NCBI GenBank assembly: GCA_035291645.1
Contig: DATDRQ010000229.1
Coordinates: 1 to 20,685, forward strand
Reading direction: 5' to 3'
Length of the DNA stretch: 20,685 bases
Origin: DATDRQ01 sp035291645
GTDB lineage: Bacteria; Chloroflexota; Anaerolineae; Anaerolineales; UBA4823
This document shows, one piece after another, positions 15,518 to 20,685 of this stretch; within the stretch, counting starts at the first letter, position 1; every line of letters starts with the position of its first letter. The notes under the pieces were generated by a model. That model saw nothing but the letters and a program-made list of their open reading frames with translations. It ran no database searches and had not been told where the DNA came from. A program made the position numbers and the translations under genes.

Positions 15518-16129
15518 ATGACTCTGTGGGCAATCGTTCCGGTGAAACCACTTCGATGGGGTAAGTCACGACTGGCAGGAGTTTTAACCCAAGAAGAACG
15601 CACCGATCTAAACAGCCAACTCCTAATCCATACCCTGAACACCTTAAAATCTTTAAAAGAAATCGAGCACGTCTTGGTTATTAGCCGCGATCCGGCTGCA
15701 CTGGCCATCGCCCGGAAGCGTGGCGCGCGCACGTTACAAGAAAACGGCACTCCTGAGCTGAATTCAGCATTGGCTCGCGCGACGATCGTTGCCAGGAATC
15801 ACTCTACCCGCGGCGTCTTGATCATTCCTGCCGATTTACCGCTGTTAACTCCTGAGGATGTGCGGTCGATGCTGGATCGCGCTGCGGAGCCTCCGGTTGT
15901 CGTCGTGGCCCCGGATCGCCATCGTCAGGGGACGAATGCATTATTGGTGTGCCCGGCTGGTCTGATCGAGTATGATTTCGGGCCTGATTCTTACCCGCGC
16001 CATTGCCAACGCGCCATTAAGGCGGGCGCCCGGCTGGAGATCTGCGAGTTGCCTTCTTTGGCGTTGGACATGGATCTGCCCGAAGACCTTCAATTGGTAG
16101 GCGAAGAGTTGGACGGGTGGTCGGTATGA
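15518..16129 (+). CDS. cofC: 2-phospho-L-lactate / phosphoenolpyruvate guanylyltransferase CofC (FbiD)
   Basis: A 203-residue nucleotidyltransferase that activates 2-phospholactate or phosphoenolpyruvate with GTP for CofD. The N-terminal nucleotide-binding loop is PVKPLRWGKSRLAGVL (8-23). The metal-binding aspartate is Asp106 in IIPADLPLLTPEDV. Further family blocks are APDRHRQGTNALLV (131-144) and the acid-binding segment FGPDSYPRHCQRA (154-166), ending in DMDLPEDL. Length is normal. It is 143 bases downstream of cofD, a larger gap than elsewhere in the block, so it may have its own control. Which substrate is used cannot be decided by eye. Confidence 0.94.
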   Translation: MTLWAIVPVKPLRWGKSRLAGVLTQEERTDLNSQLLIHTLNTLKSLKEIEHVLVISRDPAALAIARKRGARTLQENGTPELNSALARATIVARNHSTRGVLIIPADLPLLTPEDVRSMLDRAAEPPVVVVAPDRHRQGTNALLVCPAGLIEYDFGPDSYPRHCQRAIKAGARLEICELPSLALDMDLPEDLQLVGEELDGWSV

Positions 16130-16178
16130 TGGGCAAGCACATCGAAATATTCCAACCTATCAACTCAAGGAGACTCCT

Positions 16179-17177
16179 ATGACCGAACGGGTTGCCCTTT
16201 ATTTGCAGGACGCCCATGAACTGCGCGACGGCTTAGATTACGCCCGTTATGCTGAAGAGCAGGGGTTCGAAGCAGTCTGGCAGGCCGAATCCCGCCTGGT
16301 TCGGGATGCGATCGTGCCGATGGCGGCCTATGCTGCCGTGACCGAGCGCATCAAAATTGGCTCCGGGGTGATCAATAACTGGACACGCAACATCGGCCTG
16401 CTCGCGGCGACTTTTCTCACCCTCGATGACCTGGCTCCCAACCGGATCATCTGCGGGATTGGGGCCTGGTGGGACCCCCTGGCGCGCAACGTGGGCATCG
16501 ACCGCCGCAAACCCCTGACTGCCATGCGCGAGACGGTGGAGATCTTGCGGAGACTCCTATCTATGGAACGCGTAACTTACCATGGGGATTTCGTCCACGT
16601 CGATGGCATCGAGTTGGATGTCGTTCACGGCAGGCGCGAGCCGCGTAATGTGCCGATCATGATCGGCGCAACCGGCGAAAAGATGATGGAACTGACCGGG
16701 GAGATCGCCGACGGCGCCGTGCTGAATTACTGTGTGCCGCCTGATTACAACGACAGCGCCCTGGAGCAGCTGGAAGCGGGCGCGCAACGCGCCGGGCGCA
16801 ATTTGGAAGATCTCGACAGACCGCAGCTGGTCGTCTGTTCGGTGGACCCGGACCGCGCCCGGGCGATCGACACCACCCGCGAACTGCTCACCCAGTACCT
16901 GGCTCAGCAGCCTCATATTGCCAAAGCCTCCGGAGTCTCGAAGGAGGTTGTGGCGGAGATCCAATCGATCCTCGGCTGGCCCGCTACCAGGGAACAGATC
17001 AGGCGCGCCAAACACCTGGTGCCGGAGGATCTGATCGCCCGCATCACCGCCTCCGGGACGCCGGAAGAGGCGAAGGCCAAGGTCGCCGATTACCGCCGGC
17101 ATGGTTGTACCTGCCCGATCCTGTACCCGGTCGGGGGAGATGTAAAATTACTGATCGATACCTTTGCACCCGTGTGA
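16179..17177 (+). CDS. LLM class F420-dependent oxidoreductase
   Basis: A 332-residue luciferase-like (TIM-barrel) protein of the F420-dependent branch, resembling methylenetetrahydromethanopterin reductase-type proteins in its overall pattern. Seen: an N-terminal strand VALYLQDAH, YAEEQGFEAVWQAES (about 24-38), the ERIKIGSGVINNWTRN segment (about 56-71), FLTLDDLAPNRIICGIGAWW, a PIMIGATGEKMMELTGEIAD loop typical of the family, and GTPEEAKAKVADYRRHG near the end. Its location right after cofC supports F420 rather than FMN as cofactor. The substrate is unknown. AAGGAG (16167-16172) sits 6 bases before the ATG. A hairpin terminator follows. Confidence 0.9.
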   Translation: MTERVALYLQDAHELRDGLDYARYAEEQGFEAVWQAESRLVRDAIVPMAAYAAVTERIKIGSGVINNWTRNIGLLAATFLTLDDLAPNRIICGIGAWWDPLARNVGIDRRKPLTAMRETVEILRRLLSMERVTYHGDFVHVDGIELDVVHGRREPRNVPIMIGATGEKMMELTGEIADGAVLNYCVPPDYNDSALEQLEAGAQRAGRNLEDLDRPQLVVCSVDPDRARAIDTTRELLTQYLAQQPHIAKASGVSKEVVAEIQSILGWPATREQIRRAKHLVPEDLIARITASGTPEEAKAKVADYRRHGCTCPILYPVGGDVKLLIDTFAPV

Positions 17178-17223
17178 GCCCGGGTAAATGACTGCGTGGG
17201 CATGACGACGACAATCTGAGGTA

Positions 17224-17265
17224 ACCAAGAAACAGGCGGGTGAATAAACCCGCCTGTTCTTGTTT
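17224..17265. terminator. Bidirectional intrinsic terminator
   Basis: AACAGGCGGGT (17231-17241) and ACCCGCCTGTT (17248-17258) form a perfect 11-bp stem with a 6-base loop. On the plus strand it is followed by CTTGTTT. On the minus strand it is followed by TCTTGG, so termination there would be weaker. It lies between the convergent F420 block and the CuA/cytochrome operon and could serve both. Confidence 0.85.
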
Positions 17266-17279
17266 AATCATTGAGGCGG

Positions 17280-18269
17280 TCACCGGTCGAATTGGAAAGA
17301 CCATAGATAATCCACCAGCGCCCAGGTTTGTTCTTCGGTCAAGATTGGCCCCCAGTAGGGCATACCGGTGCCCATCCCGCCGCGCACGATCTTCCCCTGC
17401 AGGAGCGCCGGGCTGGCCCCGAGCATGGAGGCTGAATCGGTAAAATCCGGGGGTGATTTCAAACCGTGATCTGCTTCCATGTGTAGCTCGCTGCTTGGTG
17501 CCGGAGCCAGGACCCCGTCGCCCTGTCCCTGCTCGCCGTGGCAGGCGGCGCAATTCTGCGCATAAAGCTGCCTGCCCTGCTCGGTCGCACCCGGCGTCGT
17601 GCCGGAAATCCAGGCATACGCCACCAGATCCCAAACTTGCTCATCGCTCAATCCCAGCGTGAAGGGCGCTTCTCTCAGCAGCCGCCAGAATTCGACCGGG
17701 CTGTGTCTACGTATGTAGCCCTTTTCCCGGAACCCGGCTGGAACTTCGATGCCGAGCGCCGCTCCCCGTTTGGCCGAGGGGGTCCTGTTAGGGACAATCT
17801 CAGCCGGATGGGGGGCGTCGATATCGATCCCCAGCGTAAGGTATAAGGGCTGATCGCTCTGTACCTGAGCAGCACCTTCACCGGTTACCTCGATCGTCCC
17901 GCGCATGCGCCAGTGGTTCGGGCCGCACCATCGCGTGCAGTAGAAAGTATAGGTGCCAGGGTGTGCGAAGGTCAGGGTGGTTTCGGAAACCTGACCGGGT
18001 TTGACTTCTACTTCAGGCCAATCAGACTGACCGATGGCAAAACCGTGCAGGACGTCGTCCGAGGTCAGGCGGATGTGCAGGGGTTCGCCTGCCCGGGCGG
18101 TGATCTCATCCGGCATCCAGCCACCATTCTCAGGCATGCGCCCGTGGATTTCCACAAATCGGCCCGGGCTTATTTGTTGCGAATACCAACGACTGGCAAT
18201 TAAGGCGGCTGGCAGCCCCAGGAGCAGGCCGAACAGAAACAGGCGGGCGATGCGTTCAGCTTTCTTCAT
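17280..18269 (-). CDS. CuA-domain protein fused to cytochrome c (cytochrome oxidase subunit II-like)
   Basis: A 329-residue exported, membrane-anchored electron carrier. Residues 10-26 form one N-terminal membrane helix. Residues 50-130 are a cupredoxin with a CuA-type ligand set: His75, then Cys111, Cys115, His119 and Met122 in CTRWCGPNHWRM. The glutamate usual in C-x-E-x-C is replaced (sequence C-T-R-W-C). The C-terminal cytochrome c has the heme motif CAACH at 240-244 and probable axial Met303. Residues 150-225 resemble the end of another cytochrome c domain without a CXXCH. The gene overlaps the upstream cupredoxin gene by one base (TAATG). No subunit I is present, so its electron partner is unknown. 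Confidence 0.88.
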   Translation of the reverse strand: MKKAERIARLFLFGLLLGLPAALIASRWYSQQISPGRFVEIHGRMPENGGWMPDEITARAGEPLHIRLTSDDVLHGFAIGQSDWPEVEVKPGQVSETTLTFAHPGTYTFYCTRWCGPNHWRMRGTIEVTGEGAAQVQSDQPLYLTLGIDIDAPHPAEIVPNRTPSAKRGAALGIEVPAGFREKGYIRRHSPVEFWRLLREAPFTLGLSDEQVWDLVAYAWISGTTPGATEQGRQLYAQNCAACHGEQGQGDGVLAPAPSSELHMEADHGLKSPPDFTDSASMLGASPALLQGKIVRGGMGTGMPYWGPILTEEQTWALVDYLWSFQFDR

Positions 18270-18754
18270 TACGGATTAATCGTGTTCCTGTCCTGGCGAA
18301 CCATCCATATCCCGGCAAAACCAAGCAGGACAGCCAGGCCCATTCCCCGCCAAAGAAGGGTGTTCTGGCCTACGTGAAGTTTGCCGATCATGAATGGATG
18401 CAGCGCTCCGCAGGTGACCGAGCAGCGGAAACGGAACATGCCTGCTCGATCGGCGATGAATGTGAGCCGCTGTGGTTGTCCTGGATCGGCCTGGACATCC
18501 AGATCGTAGCCATCGATATACATGCCGTGCACTACATCTGTTGACACCAGCTCGATCGTCACCCGGTCACCCGGGTTAACCATTAAATTCGCGGGGGTAT
18601 ATGCGAAGTTTCCTGCTTCAACCCGGAAGAACCGGTCGGATGGGCTGCGGTGAAGGTTCGGGAAAGGGGCAAAGGCGATCAGTAAAGCAGCCGCCCCGAT
18701 CAAAACCCAGGCGAGCAAAAACTTGCGGCTGCGATGATGAGATGAACCTTTCAT
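18269..18754 (-). CDS. Cytochrome c oxidase subunit II-like CuA (cupredoxin) protein
   Basis: A 161-residue membrane protein facing outward. It has a membrane helix near residues 12-28, a cupredoxin domain at about 42-128 and a second helix at about 133-150. The copper ligands fit CuA: a His in TDVVHGMYI, then FRCSVTCGALHPFM with two Cys, His and Met in the C-x3-C-G-x2-H-x2-M spacing. As in its neighbour, the glutamate of canonical C-x-E-x-C is absent. The stop overlaps the next start (TAATG), so the two are co-translated and may form a complex or relay. It could be an electron-transfer subunit or a copper-handling protein. A 12-bp palindrome lies just upstream. Confidence 0.86.
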   Translation of the reverse strand: MKGSSHHRSRKFLLAWVLIGAAALLIAFAPFPNLHRSPSDRFFRVEAGNFAYTPANLMVNPGDRVTIELVSTDVVHGMYIDGYDLDVQADPGQPQRLTFIADRAGMFRFRCSVTCGALHPFMIGKLHVGQNTLLWRGMGLAVLLGFAGIWMVRQDRNTINP

Positions 18755-18773
18755 TCCCTACACCCAGAATTTT

Positions 18774-18806
18774 CCGATCGGCTCTAAATATACCAGAGCC
18801 GATCGG
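18774..18806. promoter_or_regulatory. 12-bp palindrome in the divergent CuA/thioesterase intergenic region
   Basis: CCGATCGGCTCT (18774-18785) and AGAGCCGATCGG (18795-18806) are perfect inverted repeats with a 9-base AT-rich centre. The centre reads TATATT on the minus strand, a possible -10 for the CuA operon whose ATG is 20 bases further on. There is no T-tract, so a terminator is unlikely. It could be a repressor or activator site, or a leader hairpin. Confidence 0.5.
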
Positions 18807-18890
18807 GATGAAATAGTGACTAAAATCATCTGTTTTCTGTGATTTGTACAACAACAATCCGGTGTAAAAGTGCTCCGCAGCAGGCCGTAG

Positions 18891-18896
18891 TATAAT
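18891..18896 (+). promoter_or_regulatory. Possible -10 element for the thioesterase gene
   Basis: TATAAT lies 20 bases before the GTG start of the thioesterase gene. No good -35 is seen. Transcription from here would give a very short leader that still keeps the GAGGAG ribosome binding site near its 5' end. Confidence 0.35.
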
Positions 18897-18916
18897 CCAG
18901 CCGAGGAGAATCACAG

Positions 18917-19402
18917 GTGCCAAGACTGCAACCCAATTCCAGCCACTGCTTCGTCTGCGGACTGGCAAACGACAATGGATTAAAACTTAGATTCTACGAA
19001 ACAGGACCGGGGGAGGTGTGCGCCACCTTCACGGCTCCGGAGTATTTCCAGGGCTATCCGGGAGTCCTGCATGGCGGGATCGTAGCGGCGATGCTGGACG
19101 AAGTGACAGGCCGGACGCAGATGGGAGCAGATCCACCCAGATTCATGTATACTGCCCGGTTAGATGTGAAATACCGCAGGAATGTGCCGGTCGGCCAACC
19201 ACTGCGCCTGATCGGGCGATCTGTGAAGTCTCGCGGGAAGACTGCCACTGCCACCGGAGAAATCTACGGGCCGGATGGCGTCTTGCTGGCTGAAGCCGAG
19301 GCTCTCCTGGTAGACGTCCCGCCAGAGGTCGTCGGCGGAGTCGACCTGGAGACGCTGGGTTGGAAGGTATACGAAGAAGTTTCTGATGGGGAAGCCCGTT
19401 GA
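18917..19402 (+). CDS. PaaI-family hotdog-fold thioesterase
   Basis: A 161-residue single hotdog domain, probably an acyl-CoA thioesterase acting in the cytosol on an unknown acyl group. The N-terminal CFVCGLANDNGLKL (11-24) is typical of the PaaI-like subgroup with a Cys-x2-Cys start. The active-site helix follows GVLHGGIVAAMLDEVTG (49-65), with His52, Gly53-Gly54 and Asp61/Glu62. The later strands (LDVKYRRNVPVGQPLRL) match the fold. The start is GTG at 18917, with GAGGAG (18903-18908) 8 bases upstream. It is divergent from the CuA operon and 80 bases before the FAD-binding gene. That second gap shows no obvious signal. Confidence 0.9.
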   Translation: MPRLQPNSSHCFVCGLANDNGLKLRFYETGPGEVCATFTAPEYFQGYPGVLHGGIVAAMLDEVTGRTQMGADPPRFMYTARLDVKYRRNVPVGQPLRLIGRSVKSRGKTATATGEIYGPDGVLLAEAEALLVDVPPEVVGGVDLETLGWKVYEEVSDGEAR

Positions 19403-19482
19403 AGCCTGACTGGTACCCAATCCTGGGATAGGCGCTTACCCCAAATTAGAGTTCGCCATCTCAGCGGAGTCCTGTAGAGAAG

Positions 19483-20250
19483 ATGATTATTGAATATTAC
19501 CGGCCTGCGACGATTGAAGAAGCGCTCGAGCTGATCGGCCGCGTGGGTGTACCGGTATTCCCCATGGGAGGTGGCACCGCGCTCGAGCGCTCGGCTTCCA
19601 GACCGCTTGCCGTGGTCGACCTTCAAGACCTGCAGCTCTCCGGGTTCCGGGAGCGGGGGAACCAGCTCGAGGTGGGTGCAACCACCCTGCTGCAGGCTTT
19701 CCTGGAACAGCCGGGCATCCCGGATGGCATGCGCCAGGCGATCGCCCGAGAGGCGTCTTACAACCTGCGCCAGGTAGCGACCGTCGCCGGGACGCTGGTT
19801 GTTGCCAGCGGGCGCTCGCCGCTGGCGACCGTCATGCTCGCTCTGGATGCGAAGCTCGCCCTTCGATCCAATTTATCTGCCTCGGAAGAGTCTTCCGGCC
19901 TGGGCGACCTGCTTCCATTCCGCCAGGCAGGATTGAAAGGCCGGCTGATCACCCGCCTCACCATCCCAACCAATGTAAGCATCACCTTCGAATCCACCAG
20001 CCGGACGCCGGCCGACCTGCCGATCGTGTGTTGTGCTGTGGCAACCTGGCCTGCGGGCCGCACCCGCGTGGCGCTCGGGGGACATGGTCCGGCGCCCATC
20101 CTGGCCTTCGATGGGCCGGACGCGCACGGCGCCGAGATAGCCGCCCGGGAAGCTTACAGCCGGGCTGGCGACGAATGGGCCACTGCGGCATACCGACAGG
20201 ATGTGGCCGGATTATTGGTGAGGCGGTGTATGGAGGAATTAAAGGGGTAA
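19483..20250 (+). CDS. Lone PCMH-type FAD-binding protein (molybdopterin dehydrogenase FAD domain)
   Basis: A 255-residue protein with the FAD fold of xanthine/CO dehydrogenase medium subunits. It starts with the usual EYYRPATIEEALELI. The first FAD loop reads MGGGTALE (28-35) instead of AGGTDLL. The second, near 96-115, is RQVATVAGTLVVASGRSPLA instead of a TLGGN-type loop. The C-terminal small domain is short. FAD binding is likely, but both loops are unusual. No iron-sulfur or molybdopterin partner lies nearby within the window, and the next gene, 1 base after its stop, encodes a probable CHAT protein. It may serve a hydroxylase encoded elsewhere or be a diverged flavoprotein. Confidence 0.84.
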   Translation: MIIEYYRPATIEEALELIGRVGVPVFPMGGGTALERSASRPLAVVDLQDLQLSGFRERGNQLEVGATTLLQAFLEQPGIPDGMRQAIAREASYNLRQVATVAGTLVVASGRSPLATVMLALDAKLALRSNLSASEESSGLGDLLPFRQAGLKGRLITRLTIPTNVSITFESTSRTPADLPIVCCAVATWPAGRTRVALGGHGPAPILAFDGPDAHGAEIAAREAYSRAGDEWATAAYRQDVAGLLVRRCMEELKG

Positions 20251-20251
20251 G

Positions 20252-20685
20252 ATGAGGCCGTTAGAACCCACCTTGAGCATTCATTTTAGCCCATCCGAAG
20301 ACGGCTACAATGTACGGCTGGCCGGTCCGCAGGTGGGAGAATTCCGGGGTGAATTCGCGCCCCCTTATAATCTGGCAACCTGGGAGGCGATCCTGTACGC
20401 GCTCGAACCCGGCTTTAATCTGGCAGAAACAGAAAATGCAAAGCAAGCGGCTCTGCGTCCTCTAGGCGATATCGGTCGATTACACCAAACCGTCGGCGAT
20501 GCTCTATCTGCTTGTTTGCTGGCGGATAAGAGCGTTCGCGACGGACTAGATCGTTCCCTGAGCCTGGCAGAAGGCAGCCGGTTAACGCTGCCGGTTGAAT
20601 TTCGCTTTGCCGAAGGCTGTGATGATCTGGTTGCTTTGCCATGGGAGCTGCTCTATTACAAAGACCGATTCCTGGTTGCAGATAC
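20252..20685 (+). CDS. Probable CHAT-domain protein, N-terminal part (cut by window end)
   Basis: An open frame of 144 codons with no stop runs off the window. The ATG lies 1 base after the stop of the FAD gene, with AAGGGG (20242-20247) as ribosome binding site, so translation is coupled. The sequence begins MRPLEPTLSIHFSPSEDGYN and contains LPVEFRF followed by LVALPWELLYY (127-136). LPWELL-type motifs after a short beta segment are characteristic of the region just before the protease-like core of CHAT (caspase HetF-associated with TPRs) proteins. The catalytic His/Cys part lies outside the window, so the call rests on this motif and layout alone. Confidence 0.55.
   Translation, partial: MRPLEPTLSIHFSPSEDGYNVRLAGPQVGEFRGEFAPPYNLATWEAILYALEPGFNLAETENAKQAALRPLGDIGRLHQTVGDALSACLLADKSVRDGLDRSLSLAEGSRLTLPVEFRFAEGCDDLVALPWELLYYKDRFLVAD

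Noticed and set aside
1..20685. CRISPR array, phage or transposase genes
   Set aside because: No regularly spaced direct repeats and no integrase, transposase, portal or capsid-like frames were seen on either strand.

Overview
The window (20,685 bases, GC-rich) looks like a chromosomal segment of an uncultured Chloroflexota bacterium, most likely Anaerolineae-like. The lineage is an inference from gene content: a complete run of coenzyme F420 tailoring genes with an FbiB-type nitroreductase, short QueF with a YhhQ transporter, DUF1385/YqhQ, DUF1361, CuA/cytochrome c proteins and a CHAT protein. A known palindromic dispersed-repeat style also fits. No marker gene here settles it. I see no phage, transposase, CRISPR array or plasmid gene.

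Layout. 1-1,630 (minus strand): tRNA-Ser(GGA), a 109-nt nested inverted repeat, then queF and yhhQ (7-deazaguanine/queuosine supply). 1,817-2,236 (+): a YjbQ/UPF0047 protein, convergent with the next block. 2,243-5,962 (minus): DUF1385/YqhQ membrane protein, M20 dipeptidase, DUF1361 membrane protein and a MOSC protein. 5,963-6,290: a divergent regulatory region. It holds an extended -10 promoter and a strongly folded leader RNA whose 14-bp closing helix ends on the A of the next start codon.

6,291-12,047 (+): a molybdenum hydroxylase locus with FAD subunit, fused [2Fe-2S]2/molybdopterin subunit, Nudix hydrolase and SsnA aminohydrolase. This resembles the ygfM-xdhD-ssnA part of the E. coli selenium-dependent molybdenum hydroxylase island. 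12,061-17,177 (+): the F420 block with npdG (F420:NADP oxidoreductase), cofE, a 5'-truncated F420-dependent PPOX remnant, an FbiB-C-terminal-like nitroreductase (probable dehydro-F420-0 reductase), cofD, cofC and an LLM-family F420-dependent oxidoreductase. A bidirectional hairpin terminator closes the block. FO synthase (cofG/cofH) is not in the window.

17,280-18,754 (minus): two overlapping genes for CuA-type proteins, one fused to cytochrome c, with no oxidase subunit I nearby. 18,917-20,685 (+): a PaaI-type hotdog thioesterase, a lone PCMH-type FAD-binding protein and the start of a probable CHAT-domain protein cut by the window edge.

The two most interesting points are the structured leader upstream of the molybdenum hydroxylase (a riboswitch candidate) and the directly joined molybdenum-hydroxylase/SsnA and F420 blocks. 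The F420 block carries a broken F420-PPOX gene and a stand-alone version of the reductase domain that is fused to CofE in actinobacteria.
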